DNA of 31,036 bases, taken from the NCBI GenBank assembly GCA_028875335.1, contig JAPPEF010000388.1:1-31036 (forward strand), in the 5' to 3' direction. A model generated the notes under the pieces. The model saw nothing but the letters and a program-made list of their open reading frames with translations. It was not told the DNA's origin and did no database searches. Positions 1-7,540 of this stretch are shown here, piece after piece. Source of the stretch: Gemmatimonadota bacterium. GTDB taxonomy: Bacteria > Latescibacterota > UBA2968 > UBA8231. The position numbers and the translations under genes were made by a program. The stretch's first letter is position 1. Each line of letters opens with the position of its first letter.

Positions 1-217
1 ATCCGTGAAAGTTGAGCATTAGTGGAACTGCTGAAGTTCCATCATAAGAATCAGGCACATAGATAACATACTCTCTTGTTATACCATCATGGGAAAGTGT
101 TTGTGTAAATAAACCTGTTGTATTTGTAGTGGGTGTATCAAGTGGCGTGTCATCATTTTCTGAACAAGAAGATAAGTTTAACAACGCTATAATGGTGACA
201 ATAAAAAGTCTTTTCAT
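1..217 (-). CDS. Lipoprotein with esterase/PHB-depolymerase-like N-terminus (partial)
   Basis: The gene runs off the left edge; only the first 72 codons are present. It starts at ATG 217 (minus). The N-terminus MKRLFIVTIIALLNLSSC is a lipoprotein signal peptide with a lipobox (LSSC, Cys18), followed by a Thr/Asp/Asn-rich linker. The last visible residues (REYVIYVPDSYDG, then VPLMLNFHG) match the first strands of LpqC/polyhydroxybutyrate-depolymerase-type alpha/beta-hydrolases, where HG forms part of the oxyanion region. The catalytic serine is outside the window. By my count G+C is 77 of 217 bases (about 35%), far below the rest of the window, and codon choice (AAA, TTA, ACA, GAT) recalls Bacteroidota. 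It lies 11 bp downstream of the aldehyde dehydrogenase on the same strand. It is either an acquired gene or an assembly join. The lipoprotein call is firm; the esterase call is from the family pattern only. Confidence 0.7.
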   Translation of the reverse strand, partial: MKRLFIVTIIALLNLSSCSENDDTPLDTPTTNTTGLFTQTLSHDGITREYVIYVPDSYDGTSAVPLMLNFHG

Positions 218-228
218 TGTATTATCCC

Positions 229-1665
229 TTACCACGGAAGCGAGAACGTCTTTACGTTGGTCATGAACTTCATGGCCTCGATCACGCCTTCCTTAACCCC
301 TAAGCCAGAGTCTTTTACTCCGCCAAACGGAGAGCATTCAATGCGATAGCCGGGAACTTGATTGATGTTGACCGTCCCCGTTCGAATACGCCGGACGCAT
401 TCCAGTGCGCTGGGCAGGTGATTAGTTATTACGCCCGAGGAGAGTCCGAACTTAGAATCGTTGGCGACCGCGATGGCGTCGTCCATGTCGGAGACCTCGA
501 TGATGGGGGCCAGCGGACCGAATGATTCCTCCCGAATCATTTCCGCGTCGCGAGAGACATCGTCGATTACCGTTGGTTCTATTAGCGCGCCACGGCGTCC
601 TCCACCCAGCAGCACTTTCGCGCCCTGGTCCACGGCTTTGTGGACGCGTTGCTCAAGTAGTTTTGCCGCCGCGTCATCAATCACCGTACCCACGATGGTA
701 TCCGGGTTCGCCGGATCACCGGCCCGATACGTGGCCGCTCGCTCGAGGAACTTATCTATAAATACATTCTTAATCTTCTGATGGACGAGCAATCGCTTCA
801 CAGCCGTACAACGTTGGCCCGAATTGCGAAAACATCCTTCTGCCGCCAGCGTCGCCGCCAGATCGAGGTCTGCATCGTCCAGAATGATCAACGGACTATT
901 ACCACCTAACTCCAAGCACAATTTCTTGTAGCCCGCCAATTGAGCAATGCGTTTCCCGGTGGCTGTTCCGCCAGTGAACGTGACCAATTCAATCCGCTCG
1001 TCCGCGATTAGTGGCTCGACCACTGTGTCGATGTCCCCGACGAAGACGCTGAGCATCTGATTGGGCAGGCCGGCATCATAGAGTAACTCACAGAGCCGAA
1101 TGGCGGTCAGCGGAGTTTTTTCCGATGGCTTGACGAGCATGGGCACACCCGCCGCGATCGCCGGTGCAACCTTATGCGCAACTTGATTCAGTGGATGATT
1201 GAAGGGCGTAATGGCAAGGGCCAACCGCACTGGTTCGCGAACCGTAAAGATTTTCCGCTGCTCACCTTTAGGCGACACATCGCAGGAGAATATTTCGCCG
1301 TCGTCCTTTAACGCCTCGGCCGCGGCAAATTGAAAAACGTCACAGGCGCGTCCCACCTCGTACTTGGTCTCCCGCATGCATAGTCCGGACTCCATGCGGA
1401 TCAGATTGGCAAACTCATCCGTCCGCTCAAGCAGAAGTTCGCGAGCCCTGGTCAGCACTTGAGACCGATCGAAGCGCGACGGTTGTCCGTCAAAGGACAG
1501 TGTGCGGTCGATCACGAGGTCGAGGTGATCGCCGTTGATCTTGCTAACCGTACCGGCAATCGAACCATCGTAGGGATAGTGGACGGTCAAAGTATCCGCC
1601 GAATCGATTGCTTCTCCGCCTAAGTACGAAGGCAATTGCAGTGTTTCAACGTTTGCGGTGCTCAT
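229..1665 (-). CDS. NAD(P)-dependent aldehyde dehydrogenase
   Basis: Oxidises an aldehyde to the acid with NAD(P)+; cytoplasmic. At 478 residues it has normal ALDH-superfamily length. Visible motifs are the Asn of PFNHPLN (about N156), VTFTGGTATG in the nucleotide-binding region (228-237), LELGGN with the general-base Glu (about E252), and NSGQRCTAVKR with the catalytic Cys (about C286). The GQRCTAVKR form is, as I recall, typical of the phosphonoacetaldehyde/lactaldehyde dehydrogenase branch (PhnY-like), but no phosphonate genes are nearby, so the substrate is open. Start ATG 1665 follows a weak GAGTG site. It is divergent from the PhyH-like gene at 1923 and is followed 11 bp later by the AT-rich lipoprotein gene. 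Confidence 0.9.
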   Translation of the reverse strand: MSTANVETLQLPSYLGGEAIDSADTLTVHYPYDGSIAGTVSKINGDHLDLVIDRTLSFDGQPSRFDRSQVLTRARELLLERTDEFANLIRMESGLCMRETKYEVGRACDVFQFAAAEALKDDGEIFSCDVSPKGEQRKIFTVREPVRLALAITPFNHPLNQVAHKVAPAIAAGVPMLVKPSEKTPLTAIRLCELLYDAGLPNQMLSVFVGDIDTVVEPLIADERIELVTFTGGTATGKRIAQLAGYKKLCLELGGNSPLIILDDADLDLAATLAAEGCFRNSGQRCTAVKRLLVHQKIKNVFIDKFLERAATYRAGDPANPDTIVGTVIDDAAAKLLEQRVHKAVDQGAKVLLGGGRRGALIEPTVIDDVSRDAEMIREESFGPLAPIIEVSDMDDAIAVANDSKFGLSSGVITNHLPSALECVRRIRTGTVNINQVPGYRIECSPFGGVKDSGLGVKEGVIEAMKFMTNVKTFSLPW

Positions 1666-1922
1666 GTTTCACTCTATGCGTAGTTCGGATCCCAGAAAGT
1701 GGATCTCCCTGTGCCTAGCATAATAAGTATTGTTGAGGCGATGCGAAATTTGCGCGGCGGAGCTAGGTGCGTCAGATCTCAAAATGATCGTTCTATCTCA
1801 AGTTATTTCAAATAGTTATGTAGAATTCTCCAACCTCGCAGGCTTGGTTGCGATCGTCCACGCAAACTCTTTGATTCTAACGGTGCCCCAATTCGCGATT
1901 CTAACGAAAGGCAAGGCTGACG
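1666..1922. other. Divergent intergenic region between aldehyde dehydrogenase and PhyH-like gene
   Basis: This 257-bp, AT-rich spacer should hold both promoters. On the minus strand a TATTAT hexamer (1720-1725) lies 55 bp before the dehydrogenase start and has a poor -35 (TTTCGC, 17 bp away). No convincing plus-strand promoter was found. The small open frames here have no SD and no recognisable protein, so I do not call genes. Confidence 0.3.
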
Positions 1923-2729
1923 ATGATGACCGAAGAACAACGCTATCTTTTTGATCTATGCGGTTTTCTGCACCTGCAGAACGTCCTGACCCCAGAGGAA
2001 CTGGAGGCAGCTTCGGATGCCGCCAATCGCTACATCGACAGCGCACCGGAAGACCTGCCGCCGCATTTCGGGCGATCAGAAAATCTCAAGGGCTTTGCTC
2101 ACGGCTTCGCCTTCGACCGGGCGCTGGAAAAGCTGGTCTTCCTGCCTGCCGTCTGGCCTATCGTGCTGGAGCTGACCAACGGCAAACCCATGCTCGCCAG
2201 CGGTACCATGATGCTCGATTCTCCCGACGGACACACCGAGGCGGTGCAACTGCACTGTGCCCGCGACGACTACGGCTTTGAGAGCGCCCGTTACGAGGTG
2301 CGCCAAGGCCGTATCTACTGCGACGACTTTGCGGTGTTTCCCTACCTGGACGATGTGCTTTCCGGTGATGGCGGGCTACTAGTGGTGCCGGGGTCGCACA
2401 AAAGCGAGTTCGACCGGCCGCCGCAGCTTTTTAATCAGGGTCGCATCGAAGGGGAGGTACCGCCGGGGGTCGTCAATATCACGCCCGCGGCCGGGGATGT
2501 GGTGATCATGCCCGAATGCGTAACCCACGGGGTTCTGCCCTGGCGAGCCGCCGACCGCCAGCGCCGGGTGCTGACGCTGCGCTACCGGCCACACCACCGC
2601 CAAGCCGGCCCCATTCCAGAGGCGGTCAAAGAGCGGCTGGCACCCGAAACGCTCGAATTGGTCGAATCGGCGCACTATACCCATGAAAAGAAAATCGCCA
2701 CTCAGCAACGGGTGTGCCTCAGCCAATGA
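1923..2729 (+). CDS. PhyH-like Fe(II)/2-oxoglutarate dioxygenase-fold protein with altered iron motif (HCA)
   Basis: Phytanoyl-CoA dioxygenase (PhyH) family, 268 residues, double-stranded beta-helix fold. The family normally hydroxylates an unactivated carbon using Fe(II), O2 and 2-oxoglutarate. Visible features: an N-terminal helix (TPEELEAASDAANRYID), GDGGLLVVPGSHK (148-160), the distal His in THGVLPW (H202), and the likely 2-oxoglutarate Arg in RRVLTLRYRP (about R215). At the usual HxD position the protein reads LHCARDD: H111, C112, A113, so the carboxylate ligand is replaced by Ala, with Asp only at 115-116. Such a change abolishes or alters hydroxylase chemistry in known members; in facial-triad halogenases the same site is Ala or Gly. 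Two ATGs are adjacent (1923, 1926); AAGG at 1913-1916 favours the second. The substrate is unknown. Confidence 0.8.
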   Translation: MMTEEQRYLFDLCGFLHLQNVLTPEELEAASDAANRYIDSAPEDLPPHFGRSENLKGFAHGFAFDRALEKLVFLPAVWPIVLELTNGKPMLASGTMMLDSPDGHTEAVQLHCARDDYGFESARYEVRQGRIYCDDFAVFPYLDDVLSGDGGLLVVPGSHKSEFDRPPQLFNQGRIEGEVPPGVVNITPAAGDVVIMPECVTHGVLPWRAADRQRRVLTLRYRPHHRQAGPIPEAVKERLAPETLELVESAHYTHEKKIATQQRVCLSQ

Positions 2730-2776
2730 ATGCTCAACACGGCGGTGAACCTAACTCAAGTTAGAGGACGCTTACG

Positions 2777-3247
2777 GTGAATTCAGACCCTAATTGCATC
2801 TTTTGTCAGATTGTCGCCAAGAAAAAGCCGGAAGAAATTCTCTACGAAGACGATCGAGTAATCTGCTTTTTAGATCGATTTAGGCAATCTTCTGTAGGCG
2901 GCCATGCCCTCGTAATTCCCCGAGAGCACTACGAAAATATATGGAGTTTGCCCAATGATCTATGTGCCCCCTTGATGCAAGTTGCTCATCTAATTGCGAA
3001 AGCCTCTAAGGAAGTTATACCTTGCTCTGGTATCCGACTCTGGATAGCAAATGGCAAAAGTGCGGGACAAGAAATATTTCATTTGCATGTACACGTATTT
3101 CCATGTAAGTCCGTTATGGATCGCATTAAATACGTTTTTCCTTCACTAACTGGGAAGCAGGCTGTTGCCGATTCGGACCTATCAACCATGGCGGAACCTA
3201 TCCGACAGAAAATCATGGAGATATCGAAAAGCCCGCGGGCAGTGTAA
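2777..3247 (+). CDS. HIT-family nucleotide hydrolase/transferase
   Basis: Histidine-triad protein, 156 residues, cytoplasmic; the family hydrolyses or transfers nucleoside phosphates (AMP-NH2, Ap4A-like substrates). The HIT motif HLHVHVF is present (H102, H104, H106) with FH just before it. An N-terminal CIFC pair (C7, C10) matches the zinc-site Cys pair of bacterial HIT proteins, and GGHALVIPREHYENI is the expected middle strand-helix. The start is GTG 2777 with GAGGA at about 2764-2768. Base composition is lower in G+C than the flanks (27 of 60 bases in line 2941-3000), so it may have arrived with the broken HIT copy that follows 21 bp downstream. The exact substrate cannot be read from sequence. 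Confidence 0.9.
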   Translation: MNSDPNCIFCQIVAKKKPEEILYEDDRVICFLDRFRQSSVGGHALVIPREHYENIWSLPNDLCAPLMQVAHLIAKASKEVIPCSGIRLWIANGKSAGQEIFHLHVHVFPCKSVMDRIKYVFPSLTGKQAVADSDLSTMAEPIRQKIMEISKSPRAV

Positions 3248-3268
3248 AGTTGCGAGAGCAAGAAGCAT

Positions 3269-3478
3269 ATGACTGTATGTCCGTTTTGCGATATAGCTAA
3301 CAAAAGTGCGAGTTCAGTGATCGTATGGGAGGATTCGGACCTTGTCGCGTTCTTAGACACTAGGCCCATTCGGAAAGGCCACTGCCTGATCATCCCAAAA
3401 CGCCATATCGAGTCGTTTGAAGAAGTGCCAAATGACTTTTCCGCCCCCTCGAATCAATCGGCGTGCAGGAAATTTTAG
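3269..3478 (+). pseudogene. Truncated HIT-family gene (N-terminal half only)
   Basis: A second HIT-like reading frame starts at ATG 3269 and stops at 3478 after 69 residues. It keeps the zinc-site pair CPFC (C4, C7), a VWEDSDLVAFLD strand and GHCLIIPKRHIESF. It then loses similarity after NDFSAP (about 3450) and ends nine residues later, so the HxHxHxx catalytic motif is absent. It cannot be an active HIT hydrolase. Homology breaks where the parvulin remnant begins, which suggests one deletion joined the two genes. Confidence 0.75.
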
Positions 3479-3671
3479 TTCGCACCGAGGAGGAGGTGCT
3501 GGCGTTGCGCGAGGAAGTGGAGCGCGGCGGCGACTTGGGCGCGCTGGCCTCCGAGCACACCCCGCGTCGGCGCGGCTCTTCGGGCAATTCATCATCCAAT
3601 TGCGCCACGAGTACGCGGCGCAAATCGAGGTCTTTCGCGCACAGGTGGAGGCCCTCGTCCGCAATACATGA
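3445..3671 (+). pseudogene. Remnant of a parvulin (PpiC-type) peptidyl-prolyl isomerase
   Basis: Two pieces in different frames resemble one parvulin domain. From about 3454 the frame reads VQEILVRTEEEVLALREE then GGDLGALASEHTPR, matching the usual parvulin start (HILVKTEEEA, then FAALAREHS). About 35 bp later another frame reads LFGQFIIQLRHEYAAQ and ends at TGA 3669-3671, matching the parvulin end (FGYHIIQL). The middle of the domain (roughly 40-50 residues) and its N-terminus are missing, and the two parts are frameshifted. The first frame stays open into the next gene, so an automatic caller may fuse it to the 631-residue protein. The stop codon touches the next gene's AGGAG site. Confidence 0.6.
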
Positions 3672-3681
3672 GGAGACTAAA

Positions 3682-5577
3682 GTGATAAGAGTCGAAGGGA
3701 ACATACCGTTTGTCGAACCACCCCAATGGGCCGTTCTCGAGCGCAGCCTAATCGACCTGATGGACGCCTCCGTTCATCCGCTCATGGAGCGCTACGTGCG
3801 CCCGGACGGCTCGGTGCTGTGGCCGCCCACAGAGGACTTTAGCAGCATCGACGGCCTCGACGATGCGTACGAGAGCTTCCACAACTGGCCGCTTTTTTAC
3901 TTGATGGGTGGCGGCGAGCACGTGCTCGAATATTCCCACCGCACTTGGGAGGGCATCACCCGACAGTTCACCCGCTACGACACCGGCCACGGCCACCCCA
4001 TGGTCGTCAAAGAATACGAGCAAGGGTACGACTGGATGCACCAAGGCGAGGGATACTTGTTTTTCTATTTGCTATGTCTCGCTGATCCAACTAAAAAGAA
4101 CGTCGAGCGCGCCAAGCGCTATGCGGGCTTTTATCTCAACGAAGACCCCGAGGCCCCCAATTACGACGCGGAGAAAAAGCTCATCCGCTGCGCCCACAAC
4201 GGCAGTATGGGACCAGCACACCGCAACTTCGAAAAGCACTACACGGTCTATCGCTACGCCCAGTGGAAACCTTGGCCCTTGCCCTTTCACGACATTCCCG
4301 GCATTGAGACAGTCGAGGATTTGCAAAAGCCAGGCATGGAAGAGAAGATGGGCCAAACCCTCGTCGAGCGCATGAGCCGCGGCGATGTGGCCTGCAACCT
4401 CGCCGCTACCAGCATGGTGACCAACGCCTATCTGTGCAGCGGCGACGACAAGTACCGAGCTTGGGTCGAGGAATACACCAACGCGTGGATCGAGCGCACC
4501 CGGCAAAACAACGGCATCCTACCCGACAACGTCGGCCTGTCGGGGCAGATCGGCGAATACATCGACGGCAAGTGGTACGGCGGGTACTACGGCTGGACGT
4601 GGCCGCACGGCTGGCACCACCTGAGCGACGCCTGCATTGCGGCCGCGGAAAACGCGGCGTTGCTCTCCGGCGACTTGCGCTACATGGACTTTCCGCGCTC
4701 GCAAATCGACGTGCTGATGCAGCAGGGGGAAATGCGGGGACAGACGCTATACGCGCCGCACTTCTACCACGACAAAGGCTGGGACGGGTACAGTCCCATG
4801 CAGGCCCATCCCACGACCCACCTCTGGTGCATGAGCATGCAGCAAGAGGACATGGCGCGGCTCCAACAGCAGCGCAACCACGACAGCGACAATTGGCGGC
4901 AGGTAAGCTCGCACTCTTCCAAGCACGGCGGCGGCCACGAAGCGGCTTGGACCGCGTATCTTGAAGGCGAATACCTGGAGTACCCGGTGGATATCCTGCG
5001 GCACAACCACGCGCAAGTATATCAGCGCTTGGCCTTCATGCGCGACGACCAGCAAGATCCTTCCACGTACGGCGACTGGTATCTGCAAGTGCGCAACCCC
5101 ATCACCGTCGAGGGCTTGGTGCAACTGACGATGGGTGCCCCGCTCTTCATGTACAACGGTGGCCTGCTCATGGCTCGCCTGCGCTACTTCGACCCGCAAC
5201 GCCGCCGGCCGGGCTTGCCGCTAGACGTGGCTGCCTTGGTGGAATCGCTGGCAGACGAGCGGGCCGTCCTACAATTGGTCAACCTGCACCCGACAGAAGA
5301 GCGCGAGGTCTTGGTACAGGCTGGCGCTTTTGGCGAGCACGGCTTCACCCGCGTTGCCTATCAGCAGCGACGGCCCATATCGGCTGAAGAAGCCGGTGCG
5401 GGACACTCGCACGCAACCCAATATCAGCAGACCGTGGAGGGGCAGCTAGAAGACAAGACGGTCGCCGTACAGGGCCGCCACTTCACCATCTGTCTCCAGC
5501 CTGGATCGGCGATTCGGCTCGACTTGGGGATGGAGCGTTTCGTCAATAAGCCCTCGTACGATCTGCCGTGGAATTAG
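3682..5577 (+). CDS. Conserved-looking 631-residue protein, possible (alpha/alpha)-barrel glycosidase or lyase
   Basis: I do not recognise a named family. The chosen start is GTG 3682, placed by AGGAG at 3671-3675; the upstream extension of this frame to 3463 is parvulin debris. The first ~450 residues are rich in Trp, Tyr, His and Gly and contain paired-helix segments (ESFHNWPLFYLMGGGEHVLE; QGEGYLFFYLLCLADP; CSGDDKYRAWVEEYTNAW; YYGWTWPHGWHHLSDACI), a pattern typical of alpha/alpha-toroid carbohydrate-active enzymes. The last ~100 residues look like a beta-sandwich (RAVLQLVNLHPTEEREVLVQ; RHFTICLQPGSAIRLDLG). No signal peptide is visible, so it is probably cytoplasmic. It leads a tight three-gene run with an HpaI aldolase (8 bp) and a hydroxyacid dehydrogenase (2 bp), suggesting sugar or sugar-acid breakdown. 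The function is inferred from fold impression and context only. Confidence 0.75.
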   Translation: MIRVEGNIPFVEPPQWAVLERSLIDLMDASVHPLMERYVRPDGSVLWPPTEDFSSIDGLDDAYESFHNWPLFYLMGGGEHVLEYSHRTWEGITRQFTRYDTGHGHPMVVKEYEQGYDWMHQGEGYLFFYLLCLADPTKKNVERAKRYAGFYLNEDPEAPNYDAEKKLIRCAHNGSMGPAHRNFEKHYTVYRYAQWKPWPLPFHDIPGIETVEDLQKPGMEEKMGQTLVERMSRGDVACNLAATSMVTNAYLCSGDDKYRAWVEEYTNAWIERTRQNNGILPDNVGLSGQIGEYIDGKWYGGYYGWTWPHGWHHLSDACIAAAENAALLSGDLRYMDFPRSQIDVLMQQGEMRGQTLYAPHFYHDKGWDGYSPMQAHPTTHLWCMSMQQEDMARLQQQRNHDSDNWRQVSSHSSKHGGGHEAAWTAYLEGEYLEYPVDILRHNHAQVYQRLAFMRDDQQDPSTYGDWYLQVRNPITVEGLVQLTMGAPLFMYNGGLLMARLRYFDPQRRRPGLPLDVAALVESLADERAVLQLVNLHPTEEREVLVQAGAFGEHGFTRVAYQQRRPISAEEAGAGHSHATQYQQTVEGQLEDKTVAVQGRHFTICLQPGSAIRLDLGMERFVNKPSYDLPWN

Positions 5578-5585
5578 GAGGCTAC

Positions 5586-6362
5586 ATGCAAAACCGCATC
5601 AGAGACCAATTCGCCGCGGGCAAACCCGCTTTTGGTACCCAGCTTCGCTTTGGCTCTCCGGCCATTGCCGAACTCTGCGGCCACTCGGGCTTTGACTTTC
5701 TCGTCATCGACTCGGAACACGCGCCGCAGACCCCCACTGGCATCCAGGCGCAATTGCAGGCCATCGGCAATACCCCAGCCATGCCCATCGTCCGCCTGCC
5801 GCGCATCGACGAGGAGCAGATCCGCCTCTACCTCGACATGGGCGCACTGGGCATCCTCGCCCCGTTCGTCAACACCGCTGACCAAGCCGCAGAAGGCGCG
5901 CGCGCCTGCCGCTATCCTCCGGTTGGCATTCGCGGTTTTGGACCGCATCGGGCGGCCCAGTACGGGTTGCGCACTGACGAGTACTTCGCGGAGATAAACG
6001 ACTTGGTGATATTCATCGCGCTGATTGAAACGGCCGAGGCGGTCGCCAATATCGACGAAATCCTCGCCGTCGAGGGCGTCGATACGTTCGTCATCGGCCC
6101 GGTTGATCTGTCGATCTCGCTGGGGGTGCCCTTTGACTACGAGGGGTCCGTCTTTCAGGACGCCCAAGCCCAGCTAGCCGATGCCGCTCGCCGCGCTGGC
6201 AAGCCCGCTGGTATTGGGGTCTATCGCCCAGCTAGCGATCCGCAGTCAATCCAACGCGCTATAGACGACGGCTTTTCGCTGATTCTCGCTGGCGGCGACG
6301 AGCCGTTTCTTGCGGCTGGCTGCCAACAGATGGCGCGCGTCCGCGCCGAATTGGGGTACTAG
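5586..6362 (+). CDS. HpcH/HpaI-family class II pyruvate aldolase
   Basis: Cleaves a 2-keto-3-deoxy (sugar) acid or 4-hydroxy-2-oxo acid to pyruvate or a 2-oxo acid plus an aldehyde; cytoplasmic, metal-dependent. The protein has 258 residues, normal for the family. It shows FLVIDSEHAPQ with the catalytic His (H45), VRLP with the pyruvate-binding Arg (R70), the metal ligands Glu in ALIETAEA (E148) and Asp in GPVDLS (D174), and the loop GIRGFGPHRAAQYG. Start ATG 5586 is preceded by AGGAGG at 5576-5581, which overlaps the stop codon of the upstream gene; an in-frame ATG at 5568 lacks an SD. Translational coupling with its neighbours is likely. It most resembles the 2-keto-3-deoxy-L-rhamnonate / HpaI group; substrate uncertain. 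Confidence 0.92.
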   Translation: MQNRIRDQFAAGKPAFGTQLRFGSPAIAELCGHSGFDFLVIDSEHAPQTPTGIQAQLQAIGNTPAMPIVRLPRIDEEQIRLYLDMGALGILAPFVNTADQAAEGARACRYPPVGIRGFGPHRAAQYGLRTDEYFAEINDLVIFIALIETAEAVANIDEILAVEGVDTFVIGPVDLSISLGVPFDYEGSVFQDAQAQLADAARRAGKPAGIGVYRPASDPQSIQRAIDDGFSLILAGGDEPFLAAGCQQMARVRAELGY

Positions 6363-6364
6363 GT

Positions 6365-7354
6365 ATGCGACGGCTTGAAGTCCTCTTTCTACCCCATCCT
6401 GTTGCCGCGATCGCTTCGCCTTGGACGACCGACGTGATTGAGGCCATAAGTGCCCACCACAATCTCCGCATCTTCGACCGCACCCAGCCTGCCGCGCCTC
6501 AAATGGCGGGTATTGAAGCCATCGTCGATTTAGGGGGCAATATTACTCCAGATCTGCTGGCCGCTGCGGCCGACGCTGGCGTCAAATTCCTCCAGGTCCA
6601 GACCACCGGCCTCGACCACGTCGATGTCGAGGGGATTCTCAGTACTGGACTACTGCTCGCCCATTGTCCCGGGCAGCTCAGCAGCGTGGCGTTAGCTCAG
6701 AGTGCGATGATGTTCATCCTCATGCACGCCCATCGCTACGGAGAGGCGCGGCGGAACTTCGACGCTCGCAAGATGTACGTGCCTACAGGTGTCGAGCTGG
6801 AGGGCCTGACGCTTGGCTTGATCGGTTTTGGCGCGAGCGCCCAAGATTTGGCGCGCCGGGCCAAGCCCTTTGGCCTGCGGATCTTGGCCATCGACATCCG
6901 TCCCATTGAAGAGGAAATTCTCGCTGAGATCCAGCCCGAATTTCTCGGCGGTCCCGAGGATGTCGACCGCGTGGTGGCCGAGAGCGACTACCTGTCGCTG
7001 CACCTGCACCTGACGCCGGAGACCCGGCATACCATTGACGCGCGGCGCATCGGCCTGATGAAGGAAACCGCGTGCTTGATCAACGTGGCGCGAGGGGCGC
7101 TCGTCGATGAGGACGCTCTTTACCAAGCGCTCGTGGACGGTCGCTTGAGTGGGGCCGGGCTCGATGTGTTCGCTCAGGAGCCGCCCGACGCTACGGCCCC
7201 TGTTTTCCAATTGCCCAATGTGTTTGTCATGCCCCACACCGCTGGTTCGACCGACGGCACCTCGCGCAAGCGAGCGCGTCTGGCTGCGGACAATCTCGAC
7301 CGCTACGCTCGGGGCGAGGCCCCCGTGGGGCAAATCACGTCTAGATTTATCTAA
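6365..7354 (+). CDS. D-isomer-specific 2-hydroxyacid dehydrogenase
   Basis: Interconverts a D-2-hydroxyacid and 2-oxoacid with NAD(H); 329 residues, two Rossmann-like domains. The nucleotide-binding loop is GLIGFGASAQDLARRA (151-166), an altered GxGxxG with Ala in the third position. The family signature TACLINVARGALVDEDAL carries the substrate-binding Arg (R243); the acid-base relay is Glu in AQEPP (E272) and His in MPHTAGST (H291). It begins 2 bp after the aldolase stop, so it is almost certainly co-transcribed. Together they could handle the 2-oxo or hydroxy acid produced by cleavage. The substrate cannot be predicted. Confidence 0.92.
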   Translation: MRRLEVLFLPHPVAAIASPWTTDVIEAISAHHNLRIFDRTQPAAPQMAGIEAIVDLGGNITPDLLAAAADAGVKFLQVQTTGLDHVDVEGILSTGLLLAHCPGQLSSVALAQSAMMFILMHAHRYGEARRNFDARKMYVPTGVELEGLTLGLIGFGASAQDLARRAKPFGLRILAIDIRPIEEEILAEIQPEFLGGPEDVDRVVAESDYLSLHLHLTPETRHTIDARRIGLMKETACLINVARGALVDEDALYQALVDGRLSGAGLDVFAQEPPDATAPVFQLPNVFVMPHTAGSTDGTSRKRARLAADNLDRYARGEAPVGQITSRFI

Positions 7355-7379
7355 GTTTCTGTCGCACCGAAAAGTATTC

Positions 7380-7407
7380 TTGACATGGTTGTACTGCTCT
7401 TTTTGAT
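7380..7407 (+). promoter_or_regulatory. Candidate sigma-70 promoter upstream of SnoaL-like gene
   Basis: A perfect -35 hexamer TTGACA (7380-7385) is followed after 16 bp by TTTGAT (7402-7407), which matches four of six -10 positions. It lies in the 186-bp gap after the dehydrogenase and about 130 bp before the next start. Confidence 0.4.
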
Positions 7408-7498
7408 TGCGGAATAGGTGCTTTAAGGGAGCCCCCTAGTCCGCCAAAAGGGCCAAGCCCACCTCTCTCGGAATATCTCCTGCTGTGTACTCTTTTCT

Positions 7499-7522
7499 GC
7501 CTGATCTACGCGGACATCAGGC
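7499..7522 (+). repeat. Leader hairpin before SnoaL-like gene
   Basis: GCCTGAT (7499-7505) and ATCAGGC (7516-7522) are perfect 7-bp arms around a 10-nt loop, ending just before the GAAGGGAG ribosome site of the gene at 7541. It could modulate translation or be an operator; no T-tract follows, so it is not a typical terminator. Confidence 0.35.
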
Positions 7523-7540
7523 GCAACGAAGGGAGATCAC

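Noticed and set aside
1730..1954. 74-residue frame in the intergenic region before the first PhyH-like gene
   Set aside because: No SD, low-complexity content, overlaps the start of the real gene.
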